The notes: a model not told the origin generated them from the letters alone. Shown: positions 1-10,472, counted from the first letter of the stretch. The stretch is 64,000 bases of DNA from Kribbella sandramycini (GCF_013131805.1 NZ_JABJRC010000002.1:1-64000); one strand, 5' to 3'. Numbers and translations are program-made.

Positions 1-1
1 C

Positions 2-256
2 TTCTTTGTGGTCGGCGGCGCGGGGTCGGCGAATGTGATGCGTGAGATCAAGGCCGACAACACGCTGATCAAGGCGACCGTCATCTACCCGTCGACCCAG
101 GGTGCGGACGGCGTCCGGCTGGCTCGGTTGTTGGTGCAGAAGAAGGCCCTGACCGACCTGGTGGAGGTCGAGGTCCCGCGCACCGTCCAGCTGTACGCGC
201 CGGTCGTCACCAAGGAGAACGTCGACCAGTACCTCCCGACCGCCTTCGAGAGCTGA
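2..256 (+). CDS. Sugar ABC transporter substrate-binding protein, C-terminal end (partial)
   Basis: Only the last 84 or so codons are in the window; the reading frame is open from base 2 and the gene starts upstream. The stretch GAGSANVMREIKADN followed by a YPSTQGADGVRLARLL segment is typical of the last lobe of ribose/galactose-type periplasmic binding proteins (Peripla_BP_4 family), where the conserved polar/Gly segment closes the sugar-binding cleft. The protein would deliver a monosaccharide to an inner-membrane permease. It is followed 11 bases later by a Gfo/Idh/MocA dehydrogenase and xylose isomerase, so it most likely belongs to the same sugar-uptake and catabolism operon. The substrate cannot be read from this fragment. 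Confidence 0.8.
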   Translation, partial: FFVVGGAGSANVMREIKADNTLIKATVIYPSTQGADGVRLARLLVQKKALTDLVEVEVPRTVQLYAPVVTKENVDQYLPTAFES

Positions 257-267
257 GTAGGAGCAGA

Positions 268-1431
268 ATGACGAACCTGGGCATCGGCCTGATCGGCTAC
301 GCGTTCATGGGCGCGGCTCATTCGCAGGCCTGGCGGAGCGCGCCGCGCTTCTTCGACCTGCCGCTGGACCCGGCGATGACCGTGCTCTGCGGCCGGAACG
401 CCGACGCGGTCCAGGCCGCGGCCGGCAAGCTCGGCTGGCAGGAGACCGAGACCGACTGGCGCAAGTTGCTGACCCGGGACGACGTCCAGGTGATCGACAT
501 CTGTACGCCGGGGGACAGTCACGCCGAGATCGCGATCGCCGCCCTCCAGGCGGGTAAGCACGTGCTCTGCGAGAAGCCCCTGGCGAACACGGTCGCCGAG
601 GCCGAGGCGATGACCGCCGCGGCCGAGGCGGCCCGGGCCAACGGCGTCCGCTCGATGGTCGGGTTCACCTACCGCCGGGTGCCCGCGATCGGGCTGGCCC
701 GCCAGCTCGTTGCCGAAGGCAAACTCGGCACCATCCGGCACGTCCGCGCGCAGTACCTGCAGGACTGGATCGCCGACCCGGAGGCGCCGCTGTCGTGGCG
801 GCTCGACAAGGAGAAGGCCGGCTCGGGTGCGCTCGGCGACATCGGGGCGCACATCATCGACCTGACGCAGTACATCACCGGTGACGCGATCACCGAGGTG
901 AGCGGGCAGCTCGAGACGTTCGTCAAGGAGCGCCCGGTCGCCGCCGAGCACTCCGGCCTGGCCGGTACGGCGGGCGCCGAGCGCGGGCCGGTGACCGTGG
1001 ACGACGCGGCGGTGTTCCTGGCCAGGTTCGCCTCCGGCGCACTCGGCGTCTACGAGGCGACCCGGTTCGCCACCGGCCGGAAGAACGCGATCCGGATCGA
1101 GATCAACGGCAGTGCGGGCAGCCTGGCCTTCGACTTCGAGGACATGAACCTCCTGCACTACTACGACGCCACCGAGGACGCGCGGACGGCCGGCTTCCGG
1201 CGGATCCTCGCGACCGAGGCGGCGCACCCCTACGTCGAGGCGTGGTGGCCGCCCGGCCACCTCCTCGGATACGAGCACGGATTCACCCACCAAGTCGTCG
1301 ACCTGGTCACCGCGATCGCCGACGGCGCCGACCCGGCGCCGTCCTTCGCGGACGGCCTGCGGGTCCAGCGCGTGCTGGCCGCGGTCGAGGCCAGTTCGGC
1401 GTCCCGACAATGGCAGGAGATCCCTGAATGA
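268..1431 (+). CDS. Gfo/Idh/MocA family NAD(P)-dependent sugar dehydrogenase
   Basis: 387 residues, the normal length for this family, which oxidises or reduces sugars, inositols and their derivatives with NAD(P). The N-terminal Rossmann fold starts with [12 protein letters not shown]. The EKP motif (CEKPLANTV, Lys103) and [13 protein letters not shown] with His195 mark the two conserved catalytic regions. The start has a good ribosome binding site (GGAG, 8 bases upstream). The stop overlaps the ATG of xylA by four bases (ATGA), so the two are translationally coupled. Its place between a sugar-binding protein and an isomerase suggests a sugar or sugar-acid oxidation step; the exact substrate is unknown. 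Confidence 0.9.
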   Translation: MTNLGIGLIGYAFMGAAHSQAWRSAPRFFDLPLDPAMTVLCGRNADAVQAAAGKLGWQETETDWRKLLTRDDVQVIDICTPGDSHAEIAIAALQAGKHVLCEKPLANTVAEAEAMTAAAEAARANGVRSMVGFTYRRVPAIGLARQLVAEGKLGTIRHVRAQYLQDWIADPEAPLSWRLDKEKAGSGALGDIGAHIIDLTQYITGDAITEVSGQLETFVKERPVAAEHSGLAGTAGAERGPVTVDDAAVFLARFASGALGVYEATRFATGRKNAIRIEINGSAGSLAFDFEDMNLLHYYDATEDARTAGFRRILATEAAHPYVEAWWPPGHLLGYEHGFTHQVVDLVTAIADGADPAPSFADGLRVQRVLAAVEASSASRQWQEIPE

Positions 1432-2570
1432 ACGCATATACCCCGAGCCGGGACGACAAGTTCTCCTTCGGTCTGTGGACCGTTGGCTGGGAAGGCGTCG
1501 ACGTCTTCGGCACGGCGGTCCGCCCCGCGATGGACCCGGTGCACGCGGTCGAGAAACTCGCCGAGCTCGGCGCGGCCGCGATTTCGTTCCACGACGACGA
1601 CCTCGTCCCCGACGACAGCACCCGGACGCAGACGCTGGAACGCTTCACCAAGGCGCTGGCCGATACCGGCATCGTGGTCGAGATGGCCACCACCAACCTG
1701 TTCAGCCATCCGGTCTTCAAGGACGGCGGCCTGACCGCGAACGATCGACAGGTCCGCCGGTACGCGCTGGCCAAGGTGCTGCGCAACCTCGACCTCGCGG
1801 CCGAACTCGGCGCTTCGACGTACGTGCTGTGGGGCGGCCGCGAGGGCGCGGAGTCCGGCGGCTCGAAAGACGTCCGCGCCGCGCTGGACCGCTACAAGGA
1901 GTCGATGGACCTCCTCTGCGCGTACGTCCGCGAGCAGGGCTACAACATCCGGTTCGCGATCGAGCCGAAACCGAACGAGCCGCGCGGCGACATCCTGCTG
2001 CCGTCGATCGGGCACGCGATCGCGTTCATCAACGACCTTGCCGACCCCGAGCTGGTCGGGATCAACCCCGAGGTCGGGCACGAGCAGATGGCCGGCCTGA
2101 ACTACGCGCACGGAATCGCCCAGGCGCTCTGGCACGGCAAGCTCTACCACATCGACCTCAACGGGCAGCACGGTCCGCGGTTCGACCAGGACCTGCGCTT
2201 CGGCGCCGGCAACCTGCGTGAGGCGTTCTGGACGGTCGACACCCTGAGCGGATACGACGGCTACATCCACTTCGACTACAAACCGCCGCGGACCGAGGAC
2301 GAGGAAGGCGTCTGGGAGACCGCGCGGGGCTGTATGCGCAACTACCTGATCCTGCGGGAGAAGGCAGCCGCGTTCCGCGCCGATCCGGAGGTGGCCGAAG
2401 CCCTGGCCGCGGCGCGTGTTGCGGAGTTGTCCGAACCCACCCTGGCCGAGGGTGAGAGTCTGGCCGACCTCCGAGCCCAAACCTACGACCCGGACGCGCT
2501 GGCCGAGCGCGGACTCGGGTTCGAGAAGCTGGACCAGCTGGCGATGGAGCACCTGCTCGGCGTTCGCTGA
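1428..2570 (+). CDS. xylA: Xylose isomerase
   Basis: 380 residues, like the 385-394 residue Streptomyces-type enzymes (class I). It interconverts D-xylose and D-xylulose (and glucose/fructose) in the cytoplasm using two divalent metals. The catalytic segment FHDDDLVP carries His55 and the Asp triad one position off the Streptomyces numbering. The metal-binding segments [28 protein letters not shown] and [11 protein letters not shown] are all present. There is no xylulokinase next to it, so the pathway either continues elsewhere or this isomerase serves the neighbouring sugar dehydrogenase cluster. Translation is coupled to the upstream dehydrogenase by an ATGA overlap. Confidence 0.95.
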   Translation: MNAYTPSRDDKFSFGLWTVGWEGVDVFGTAVRPAMDPVHAVEKLAELGAAAISFHDDDLVPDDSTRTQTLERFTKALADTGIVVEMATTNLFSHPVFKDGGLTANDRQVRRYALAKVLRNLDLAAELGASTYVLWGGREGAESGGSKDVRAALDRYKESMDLLCAYVREQGYNIRFAIEPKPNEPRGDILLPSIGHAIAFINDLADPELVGINPEVGHEQMAGLNYAHGIAQALWHGKLYHIDLNGQHGPRFDQDLRFGAGNLREAFWTVDTLSGYDGYIHFDYKPPRTEDEEGVWETARGCMRNYLILREKAAAFRADPEVAEALAAARVAELSEPTLAEGESLADLRAQTYDPDALAERGLGFEKLDQLAMEHLLGVR

Positions 2571-2657
2571 TCCACCCGCAGTACCTACGTCCCGCGCCGG
2601 GCAGAGCACGGGAATTCGTTGGAGCGCGCACCTTATCCGACCCATGAGGAGCTCCGC

Positions 2658-5600
2658 ATGACCCAGCTACGCAGGCACGGCACGTTCGCGTGTGCGCTCG
2701 TGCTCGCCCTGGTTGCGGCCTTGCTGGCGCCGTTGCCTGCCCGGGCTCACCCCGGGCACGGCGACGAGACCTTCAATGCCCTGATCTTCAGCAAGACGGC
2801 CGGTTTCCGGCACGATTCGATCCCCGCCGGTATCCAGGCGATCAAGGACCTTGCGGCCGGCAACAACTTCACCGTGACCGCGACCGAGGACGCGTCGCTG
2901 TTCAACGACACCGAGCTGGCCAAGTACGAGGTGGTCATCTGGCTGTCCACGACCGGCGACGTCCTGAACGCCGACCAGCAGGCCGCCTTCGAGCGCTACA
3001 TCCGGGGCGGCGGCGGGTACGCCGGTATCCACGCGGCGTCGGACACGGAGTACGACTGGCCGTGGTACGGCAAGCTCGTCGGCAGCTACTTCGACAGCCA
3101 CCCGCCCGGTACGCCGAACGCGACGGTCAAGGTGGAGGACCACGCGCACCCGTCGACGGCCGAGGCGCCGACGACCTGGCCGCGGACCGACGAGTGGTAC
3201 AACTACAAGACCAACCCGCGCGGCAGCGTGCACGTCCTGGCCTCGCTCGACGAGTCGACGTACACCGGCGGCAACATGGGCGTCGAGCACCCGATCACCT
3301 GGTGCCAGGACTACGACGGCGGTCGCGCCTGGTACACCGGTATGGGGCACACGATCCAGTCGTACGCCGAGCCGGAGTTCCAGAAGCTGTTGCTCGGCGG
3401 TATCAAGACGGCCGCGGGTGTGCTGCCGGCCGACTGCGGCGCGTCGCTCAGCGACAGCTACCAGAAGGTCACGCTCGACGACAACACGTCGAACCCGATG
3501 GAGCTCACCGTCGCCTCCGACGGCCGGGTCTTCTACATCGACCGCAACGGCGCCGTGAAGATCGTCAAGACCGACGGCTCCGTCGTCACCGCCGGCACGC
3601 TGAGCGTCTACACCGGGCAGGAGTTCGGTCTGCTCGGTATCGCGCTCGACCCGGCGTTCGACACGAACGGCTTCCTGTATCTGTACTACTCGCCGAGCGG
3701 CTCCGATCCGCACGACAAGGTCTCGCGTTTCAAGGTGACTGGTGACACTTTGGAGCTCGCCAGCGAGAAACAGGTACTACGGATCGACACCCAGCGCGAT
3801 CAGTGCTGTCACGCGGGCGGAGCGCTCGAGTTCGACAACAACGGCAACCTGTTCATCGCCACCGGCGACAACCGGAACCCGTTCGACTCCGACGGTTACT
3901 CGCCGATCGACGAGCGCTCGGGCCGTTCCGCCTGGGACTCGCAGGGCAGCTCGGCCAACAGCAACACGCTGAACGGCAAGGTGCTCCGGATCCACCCCGA
4001 GGCCGACGGCAGCTACACGATCCCGGCCGGCAACATGTTCCCGCCCGGGACGGCCAAGACCAAACCCGAGATCTACGCGATGGGCTTCCGGAACCCGTTC
4101 CGGATCGGTATCGACCCGACCACCAACCACCTGTTCGTCGCGGACTACGGCCCGGACGCCGGCCAGGTGTCGCCGACCCGCGGCCCGGACGGCCGGGTCG
4201 AGTGGGACATCCTCGACCGACCGGGTTTCTACGGCTGGCCGTACTGCGTCGGCGCGAACACGCCGTACAACGACTACGACTTCGCCACCGGGACGGCGGG
4301 CTCGACGTTCAACTGCAACGCACCGGTCAACAACTCGCCGAACAACACCGGGATCAACCAGTTGCCGGCGGCCATCCCGGCGTCGCTGTGGATGGGTAAG
4401 ACGACGAGCGGCGTACCGGAGATCGGCGGCAGCGGTGCGCCGATGACCAGCGGCGCGTACAAGTTCGACCCGGACAGCACGTCGGACCGCAAGTGGCCGG
4501 CGTACTTCGACGGCAAGGCCGTGTTCGCCGACTGGAACGACAGCCGGCTGTTCTCGGTGCAGCTGAACGACGCCCGGACCGGGGTGTCCGATGTGTCCCG
4601 GATGCTGCAGAAGCTGAACTTCATCCGCCCGCACGCGTTGCAGTTCGGCAAGGACGGCGCGCTGTACGTGATCGAGTGGGGGAGCGGTTTCGGCGGTAAC
4701 AACGCCGACTCCGGGATCTACCGCATCGACTACGTCCAGGGCAACCGGGCGCCGCTGGCGCAGTTCAGCACGGACAAGACGTCCGGGCCGACGCCGCTGG
4801 TCGTCGCCTTCGACTCGACCGGGTCGCGCGACCCCGACGGGCAGCCGATCACCTTGGCCTGGGACTTCGACGGCAACGGGACGACGGACAGCACCGAGCC
4901 GAAACCGTCGTACACCTACAACACCCCGGGGATCTTCACGGCGCGGTTGACCGTGACGGACACCGACGGCCGGACGGCGGTCTCGAACCAGACGATCACG
5001 GCCGGCAACACCGCGCCGTCGATCACCGTCGAAGCCCCGCCGGACGGCGGATTCTTCGACTTCGGCGACACGGTCCGCTACAAGGTGACGGTCACCGATC
5101 CCGAGGACGGGACGGTCAACTGCAACGACGTCATCACCAAACCCGCGCTCGGTCACGACGAGCACGCGCACGACTACGAGGAATACCGCGGTTGTGAGGC
5201 GGTCATCCCGGTGAACGGCGACCAGGGGCACGTCGGCGCGAACATCTTCGGGCTGATCAAGGTCAAGTACACCGACAAGGGCGCACCGGGGACAGGCGCG
5301 ATCACGACCGAGAAGATCGTCCAGCTGCAGCCGAAGCTGCGCGAGGCGGAGTACTACAGCGAGACCGGCGGCTCCGGACCGACGCCCGGCGTCCAGGTCG
5401 AGGACACCGGCGACACCGCCGGCGGCGGCAAGAACATCGGCTACATCGAGGACGGCGACTGGTGGAGCTGGAAGCCGACCAACCTGAAGAACATCGGTCA
5501 GATCCAGCTCCGGGCGGCATCGCCCGAGGCCGGCGCGACCGTGCAGGTTCGGCAGGGTTCGCCGACCGACGGGCCGATCGTCGCCACCATCCAGGTGCCG

Positions 5601-8039
5601 GCGACCGGAGCCTGGCAGACGTACGGCGACTTCACCGGCTCGGTGAGCGGGGCGTCGCTGGACAGCGGTCCGCTGTACTTCGTGAAGACGACCGGGCAGC
5701 TGAACGTCAACTGGGTCAAGTTCATCGGTAAGGGTGTCACGGAGAACGAGCGTCCGGCCGTCACCGTGCAGGCGTCGACGACCCAGGGCAAGGCGCCGCT
5801 GAAGGTCGACTTCACGGCGACCGCGACCGACCCCGAAGGCGATCTGCCGCTGTCCTACACCTGGAGCTTCGGCGACGGCGGGACGGCGACCGGCGCCGCG
5901 GTGGGCCACACCTTCACGACCGCCGGTACGCACACGGCGGTCGTCACGGTGAAGGACGCTCGTGGCGCGGCCGGTACGGCGAAGGTGACCATCACGGTGG
6001 ACACGCCGTCGCTGCCGACCTGCCTGACCGGCCGGTCCGACGGGTTCGACGGTACGGCGCTGAACACCTCACGGTGGTCGGAAGTTGTCCGGGGCAACCA
6101 AGAGCTGTCGGTTGCCGATGGCGCCTTGAAGCTGCCGCTGACCGCAACCGACATCTACGGCACCGGCAACACCGGTACGCCGAACCTCGTGCTGCAGCCG
6201 TTGCCGGCGGGCCCGTGGCAGGCGACGACCAAGCTGACGTTGCCGGCCCGGCTGGCCTACCAGCAGGCAGGTCTGCTGCTGTACGGCGATGACGACAACT
6301 ACGCGAAGATGGTGATCCAGGGCCGGTCGACCGGCGCCGCGTCGGCGAACGACCGGATCTTCCAGTTCATTCGCGAGGAGGGCGGCGTACCGAACGAGGT
6401 CGCCGGGTCGAACACGGCCAACCTGGGCGCGGCGTACCCGGACACGGTGTGGGTGCGGTTCACGTCCGACGGCGCCAACCTGAAGGCGGCGTACAGCTCG
6501 GACGGCGCGACCTTCACCGAGATGCCGGAGACCAAGCAGCTGGCCGGTATCACCAACCCGCGGATCGGGCTCTTCGGGCTCGCGAACCGGGCCGAGGCGC
6601 TGCCGATCACGGCGTCGTTCGACTACTTCCAGCTGACGCCGGACGACACGGCCGAGCAGCCCGCTCCGGACGACGAGTTCACCGGGACGACGCTCGACGC
6701 GTGCCGCTGGTCGTCGGTGGTCCGGCCGGACGCTTCGGCGTACCGGGTGGCCGGCGGGAAGCTGGAGATCGACACCAGCAAGGGCGACATCTACCAGGGG
6801 ACGGCGACCAACCCGACCAACCTGACCCTGCAGCCCGCGCCGGACGGCGACTGGACGATCGAGACGAAGGTCGACGCGTCGACCTTCGACGAGGCGTTCC
6901 AGCAGGCCGGTCTGATGGTCTACAAGGACGACGCGAACTACGTGAAACTCGACTACCTGACGACCAACCCCTCGGGGTCACCGGTTGCCCGGGGCATCGA
7001 ATTGCGGAGTGAGATCAACAACGTCCTGCAGGACCCGCAGCCTGGCGCCGGGGCGACACAGGGGGTTTGGTGGTTCCGGCTGGCCAAGGTGGGCACTTCG
7101 TTCACCGGTTCGTACAGCTCGGACGGCCTGACCTGGACGGCGATGCAGTCGGTCAGCAACAGCGCGCTGGCGACCGGGGCGTCGTTCGGGGTCTACGCGT
7201 TCGGTGTGGACCAGGTGGCGTCGAAGACGGCGAAGTTCGAGTACTTCAAGCTGGTGCGGGACACGACGGCGCCGACGGTGGCGCTGTCGCTGAACCCGTC
7301 GACGCCGAGCGGTCTGGCCGGTTGGTGGACCGACGAGGTGATCGCCACTGCTCTGGGCACCGATGACCAGGGTGGTCAGGTGTACCTGGAGCAGAAGCTG
7401 GGTGACGGTAGCTGGTCCGAGTACACGGCGCCGGTGAAGTTCACGGCGGACGGGACGCACACGCTGCAGGTCCGGGCGTCGGATACGGCCGGGAACGTGT
7501 CGGAGCCTTCGTCGGTGACGGTGAAGCTCGACAAGACGAAGCCGACCGCGACGGTCAGCGGCTTGGCGTCGGGCGGTTCGCTCGGGGTCGCGTCGACGGC
7601 CACGGTGAGTGCGAAGGCTGCGGATGCGCTCTCCGGGCCGGCGGGCGTGACGCTGGCGATCGACGGCAAGCCGGTTCCGGCCGGTGGCAAGCTCGACGGC
7701 GCCGTGCTCGGGCTCGGCGCGCACAAGCTGACCGCCACCGCATCGGATGCGGCGGGCAACAAGTCGGTGACCACGGTGCCGTTCACCGTCGTCACGTCGT
7801 ACCCGGAGGCGGTGAAGCTCGTGGAGCGCTTCCGCGTCGCCGGGAAGGTTCCGTTGGCGACGGCAACGGTGATGAAGGTGCAGCTCGGGCTGGCCGAACG
7901 CGCCGTGGTCCGGAAGCAGCCCTTGGTCGCCCGGGTCGCCATGGATCTGTACCTCGCCCAGGCCAAGACGGTGCGCGACGTGCCGACCCGCACGCTGCTC
8001 ACCGCCGTCGGCCAGGACCTTCGGAGCAAGATCCGCTGA
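2658..8039 (+). CDS. Secreted giant ThuA / PQQ-type sugar dehydrogenase multidomain protein
   Basis: 1,793 residues from the ATG at 2658, chosen because GAGGAG lies just upstream and the protein then opens with a signal peptide (LRRHG, hydrophobic core, ARAHP); an in-frame ATG at 2619 would add 13 non-signal residues. Domains in order: ThuA-like domain about 37-270; sorbosone/glucose dehydrogenase six-bladed propeller about 270-692 (CCHAGGALEFDNNG, ATGDN, YAMGFRNPFR); PKD about 694-784; Ig-like about 785-890 with a Cys pair; CBM6/35-like about 893-1026 (EAEYYSE, NIGYIEDGDWWSW); PKD about 1033-1115; two related DUF1349/concanavalin-like domains about 1118-1328 and 1331-1532; two Ig-like (OmpL47-type) domains about 1535-1713; and a basic helical C-terminal domain (FIMAH-like). 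It probably binds a polysaccharide outside the cell and oxidises a sugar. No LPXTG or transmembrane anchor is visible. Confidence 0.85.
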   Translation: MTQLRRHGTFACALVLALVAALLAPLPARAHPGHGDETFNALIFSKTAGFRHDSIPAGIQAIKDLAAGNNFTVTATEDASLFNDTELAKYEVVIWLSTTGDVLNADQQAAFERYIRGGGGYAGIHAASDTEYDWPWYGKLVGSYFDSHPPGTPNATVKVEDHAHPSTAEAPTTWPRTDEWYNYKTNPRGSVHVLASLDESTYTGGNMGVEHPITWCQDYDGGRAWYTGMGHTIQSYAEPEFQKLLLGGIKTAAGVLPADCGASLSDSYQKVTLDDNTSNPMELTVASDGRVFYIDRNGAVKIVKTDGSVVTAGTLSVYTGQEFGLLGIALDPAFDTNGFLYLYYSPSGSDPHDKVSRFKVTGDTLELASEKQVLRIDTQRDQCCHAGGALEFDNNGNLFIATGDNRNPFDSDGYSPIDERSGRSAWDSQGSSANSNTLNGKVLRIHPEADGSYTIPAGNMFPPGTAKTKPEIYAMGFRNPFRIGIDPTTNHLFVADYGPDAGQVSPTRGPDGRVEWDILDRPGFYGWPYCVGANTPYNDYDFATGTAGSTFNCNAPVNNSPNNTGINQLPAAIPASLWMGKTTSGVPEIGGSGAPMTSGAYKFDPDSTSDRKWPAYFDGKAVFADWNDSRLFSVQLNDARTGVSDVSRMLQKLNFIRPHALQFGKDGALYVIEWGSGFGGNNADSGIYRIDYVQGNRAPLAQFSTDKTSGPTPLVVAFDSTGSRDPDGQPITLAWDFDGNGTTDSTEPKPSYTYNTPGIFTARLTVTDTDGRTAVSNQTITAGNTAPSITVEAPPDGGFFDFGDTVRYKVTVTDPEDGTVNCNDVITKPALGHDEHAHDYEEYRGCEAVIPVNGDQGHVGANIFGLIKVKYTDKGAPGTGAITTEKIVQLQPKLREAEYYSETGGSGPTPGVQVEDTGDTAGGGKNIGYIEDGDWWSWKPTNLKNIGQIQLRAASPEAGATVQVRQGSPTDGPIVATIQVPATGAWQTYGDFTGSVSGASLDSGPLYFVKTTGQLNVNWVKFIGKGVTENERPAVTVQASTTQGKAPLKVDFTATATDPEGDLPLSYTWSFGDGGTATGAAVGHTFTTAGTHTAVVTVKDARGAAGTAKVTITVDTPSLPTCLTGRSDGFDGTALNTSRWSEVVRGNQELSVADGALKLPLTATDIYGTGNTGTPNLVLQPLPAGPWQATTKLTLPARLAYQQAGLLLYGDDDNYAKMVIQGRSTGAASANDRIFQFIREEGGVPNEVAGSNTANLGAAYPDTVWVRFTSDGANLKAAYSSDGATFTEMPETKQLAGITNPRIGLFGLANRAEALPITASFDYFQLTPDDTAEQPAPDDEFTGTTLDACRWSSVVRPDASAYRVAGGKLEIDTSKGDIYQGTATNPTNLTLQPAPDGDWTIETKVDASTFDEAFQQAGLMVYKDDANYVKLDYLTTNPSGSPVARGIELRSEINNVLQDPQPGAGATQGVWWFRLAKVGTSFTGSYSSDGLTWTAMQSVSNSALATGASFGVYAFGVDQVASKTAKFEYFKLVRDTTAPTVALSLNPSTPSGLAGWWTDEVIATALGTDDQGGQVYLEQKLGDGSWSEYTAPVKFTADGTHTLQVRASDTAGNVSEPSSVTVKLDKTKPTATVSGLASGGSLGVASTATVSAKAADALSGPAGVTLAIDGKPVPAGGKLDGAVLGLGAHKLTATASDAAGNKSVTTVPFTVVTSYPEAVKLVERFRVAGKVPLATATVMKVQLGLAERAVVRKQPLVARVAMDLYLAQAKTVRDVPTRTLLTAVGQDLRSKIR

Positions 8040-8046
8040 CTGTCCT

Positions 8047-8075
8047 GCCCCGGCCAGGCTCGCTCTGGCCGGGGC
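8047..8075 (+). terminator. Hairpin terminator after the ThuA/sugar dehydrogenase gene
   Basis: A perfect 11-bp inverted repeat (GCCCCGGCCAG / CTGGCCGGGGC) with a 7-base loop begins 7 bases after the stop codon. No T-tract follows, as is usual for high-GC actinobacteria. Confidence 0.7.
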
Positions 8076-8198
8076 GGGACCCGAGACGCCGGTCGTGGGG
8101 GAGAGCTGACGCAGTTGCTCCGGCCCCGGGTGGTTCGGCCCCACCCGGGAACGGGGTAGAGCGCTCTCCGACGACCGGCAGGGGACCTCACGGTTCCC

Positions 8199-8240
8199 GT
8201 CCCCGGCGGCGCGCCTCGCGCTCCGGCGCCCGCCGGGGAC
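8199..8240 (+). other. Long-loop inverted repeat in the leader of the sugar isomerase gene
   Basis: Perfect 11-bp arms (GTCCCCGGCGG at 8199-8209, CCGCCGGGGAC at 8230-8240) separated by 20 bases, ending 36 bases before the start codon at 8277. The 20-base loop is itself GC-rich. It could be an mRNA leader structure or a second terminator of the upstream gene. One copy of the GAGCGCTCTC motif lies just upstream (8159-8168). Confidence 0.45.
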
Positions 8241-8276
8241 ACCCCTGATCCGCTGTTCAGAACCGAGGAGTTGGAC

Positions 8277-9278
8277 ATGGCACGACCGATCACCCTGTTC
8301 ACCGGCCAGTGGGCCGACCTGCCGTTCGAGGAGGTGGCTCGGCTGGCGTCGTCCTGGGGGTACGACGGCCTCGAGATCGCCTGCTGGGGTGACCACCTCG
8401 ACGTCCGCCGGGCCGCCGAGGACCCGGCGTACGTGCGGGACCGGCTGGACATCCTGGAGAAGCACAACCTGAAGGTCTGGACGATCTCCAACCACCTGCT
8501 CGGCCAGGCGATCTGCGACGACCCGATCGACGAGCGGCACCAGGGCATCCTGCCCGCGCACATCTGGGGTGACGGCGATGCCGAGGGCGTGCGGCAGCGG
8601 GCGGCCGCGGAGATGGCGACCACCGCGCGGGCCGCGCAGGCGCTCGGCGTCGACACCGTGGTCGGGTTCACCGGATCGTCGATCTGGAAGACGGTCGCGA
8701 TGTTCCCGCCGGTGCCGCCGGCGATGATCGAGGCCGGGTACCGCGATTTCGCCGACCGGTGGAACCCGATCCTGGACGTCTTCGACGAGGTCGGCGTCCG
8801 GTTCGCGCACGAGGTGCACCCGTCCGAGATCGCCTACGACTACTGGTCGACGACCGCCACCCTGGAGGCGATCGGGCACCGCCCGGCCTTCGGCCTGAAC
8901 TGGGACCCCTCGCACTTCGTCTGGCAGGATCTCGACCCGGCCGGCTTCCTCTGGGACTTCAGGGACCGGATCTACCACGTCGACTGCAAGGACGCGAAGC
9001 GCCAGGTCGGCAACGGCCGCAACGGCCGGATGGGCTCCCACCTCGCCTGGGGCGACCCGCGCCGCGGCTGGGACTTCGTCTCCACCGGCCACGGCGACGT
9101 CCCCTGGGAAGCCTGCTTCCGGATGCTCAACACCATCGGCTACACCGGCCCGATCTCGGTCGAGTGGGAGGACGCCGGCATGGACCGCCTGGTCGGCGCC
9201 GCCGAAGCCCTCCAGTTCGTCCGCACCCTCGCCTTCGACCCGCCCACCGCCTCCTTCGACGCCGCCTTCTCCTCCTGA
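8277..9278 (+). CDS. Sugar phosphate isomerase/epimerase (xylose isomerase-like TIM barrel)
   Basis: 333 residues. The ATG at 8277 is preferred over the in-frame TTG at 8271 because GAGGAG sits at 8265-8270 with ideal spacing. The fold is the AP-endonuclease-2/xylose-isomerase-like TIM barrel: [51 protein letters not shown] and [10 protein letters not shown] supply the expected Glu/Asp/His metal ligands. These enzymes isomerise or epimerise keto-sugars, inosose or hydroxypyruvate-like substrates. It follows the secreted sugar dehydrogenase, so it may process the oxidised product, but this is inference. Confidence 0.88.
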   Translation: MARPITLFTGQWADLPFEEVARLASSWGYDGLEIACWGDHLDVRRAAEDPAYVRDRLDILEKHNLKVWTISNHLLGQAICDDPIDERHQGILPAHIWGDGDAEGVRQRAAAEMATTARAAQALGVDTVVGFTGSSIWKTVAMFPPVPPAMIEAGYRDFADRWNPILDVFDEVGVRFAHEVHPSEIAYDYWSTTATLEAIGHRPAFGLNWDPSHFVWQDLDPAGFLWDFRDRIYHVDCKDAKRQVGNGRNGRMGSHLAWGDPRRGWDFVSTGHGDVPWEACFRMLNTIGYTGPISVEWEDAGMDRLVGAAEALQFVRTLAFDPPTASFDAAFSS

Positions 9279-9358
9279 CCCGAACCGATCCAGGAACCGT
9301 CCTTCCGGATCGCCGCGAGAACGGGCCGGGGAGCGCTCTCTCCGGTCCGTTCCGGCGC

Positions 9359-10426
9359 TCAGTGCTTGAAGAACAGCTGGAGGTCGGCGGCGACCAGGTC
9401 GGGGACTTCGAGGGCGGCGAAGTGGCCGCCGCGGTCGAATTCGGTGAAGTGGACGACGTCGAACTCGCGCTGGACGAGGCGGCGGACGGTGCTGTCGCCG
9501 GGGAGGGCGACCAGGCCGGTGCGGAGCGGGACGTAGGTGTGTTCGTCGTCCCAGGACAAGGTCGCTTCGCGGTAGATGCGGCCGGCTGATCCGGCGGTTC
9601 CGGTGAACCAGCTCAGGGCGACCGAGTCCAGGATCAGGTCGTTGCTGATGGCACCTACCCGGTCGCCGTAGTCGTCGTACCATTCGAGGAACCAGGCGAG
9701 CTGGCCGACGGGGGAGTCGTCGAGGGCGTAGGCCAGGGTCTGCGGGCGGGTGCCCTGGATGGTGGCGTAGCCCGACCGCTCGGTCTGCCAGACCTCCAGC
9801 CCTTTCAACCGCTCCTGCTCGGCCTCGGTCAGTTCTTCGTCGCCGGGAAACGACAGGTAGCCCTCAAGATGCAGTCCGGTCAAGCGCTGCGGTACCGTCC
9901 GCCCGAGCTCGGCCGCGACGATCGAGCCCCAGTCGTATCCGTGGACGCCGAACTCGGTGTACCCGAGCCGGTCCAGCAAGGTCACCAGGGCCCGCGCGAT
10001 CCGCTCGGATCCCCACCCGGCCGCCGAGGTCGGGCCGGACAGCCCGAACCCGGGCAGGGTCGGCACCACCAGCGCGAAGTCGTTCCGCAGCAGCTCGACC
10101 ACTTCGAGATAGTCGGCCCCCGAGCCCGGCCACCCGTGCAGCAGCATCACCACCGGCCGTCCCGGGTTCGCCAGATGGAGGTAATGCACCCGCTGCCCGT
10201 CGATCTCGTCCAGGAACTGCGGCAGCTGGTTGATCCGCTGCTCGAACCGCCGCCAGTCGTACGCCGTCCGCCAGTACTCGGCCAGCTCGCGCAGCCGGCC
10301 GAGCTCGACGCCGTACGACCACCCGACGCCCTCCAGCTGTCCTGGCCATCGGGTGGTCTCCAGCCGCCGGCGCAGCTCGTCCAACTCGCCTTGCGGGATC
10401 TCAACTCGGAACGCGCTCTCTGTCAT
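9359..10426 (-). CDS. Epoxide hydrolase (EHN-type alpha/beta hydrolase)
   Basis: 355 residues. The first 110 or so match the epoxide hydrolase N-terminal (EHN) domain (FRVEIPQGELDELRRRLETTRWP). The alpha/beta hydrolase core follows: HGWPGSGADY is the oxyanion motif, Asp165 in HGYDWGS is the nucleophile, and His335 in DRGGHFAALE is the catalytic base. It opens epoxides to diols by an ester intermediate in the cytoplasm. It has no operon partner; the next minus-strand gene ends 46 bases upstream. A near copy of the GAGCGCTCTC motif overlaps codons 2-6 at about 10412. Confidence 0.92.
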   Translation of the reverse strand: MTESAFRVEIPQGELDELRRRLETTRWPGQLEGVGWSYGVELGRLRELAEYWRTAYDWRRFEQRINQLPQFLDEIDGQRVHYLHLANPGRPVVMLLHGWPGSGADYLEVVELLRNDFALVVPTLPGFGLSGPTSAAGWGSERIARALVTLLDRLGYTEFGVHGYDWGSIVAAELGRTVPQRLTGLHLEGYLSFPGDEELTEAEQERLKGLEVWQTERSGYATIQGTRPQTLAYALDDSPVGQLAWFLEWYDDYGDRVGAISNDLILDSVALSWFTGTAGSAGRIYREATLSWDDEHTYVPLRTGLVALPGDSTVRRLVQREFDVVHFTEFDRGGHFAALEVPDLVAADLQLFFKH

Positions 10427-10472
10427 GTTCCCGACCGTAGAAGCGGTAGCGGACAGCAGCCGTCCGCTACCG

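Noticed and set aside
6978..9683. Very long minus-strand open frame over the secreted dehydrogenase and isomerase
   Set aside because: Antisense shadow of well-supported genes in a high-GC sequence; Arg/Pro/Val-rich product with no recognisable fold.
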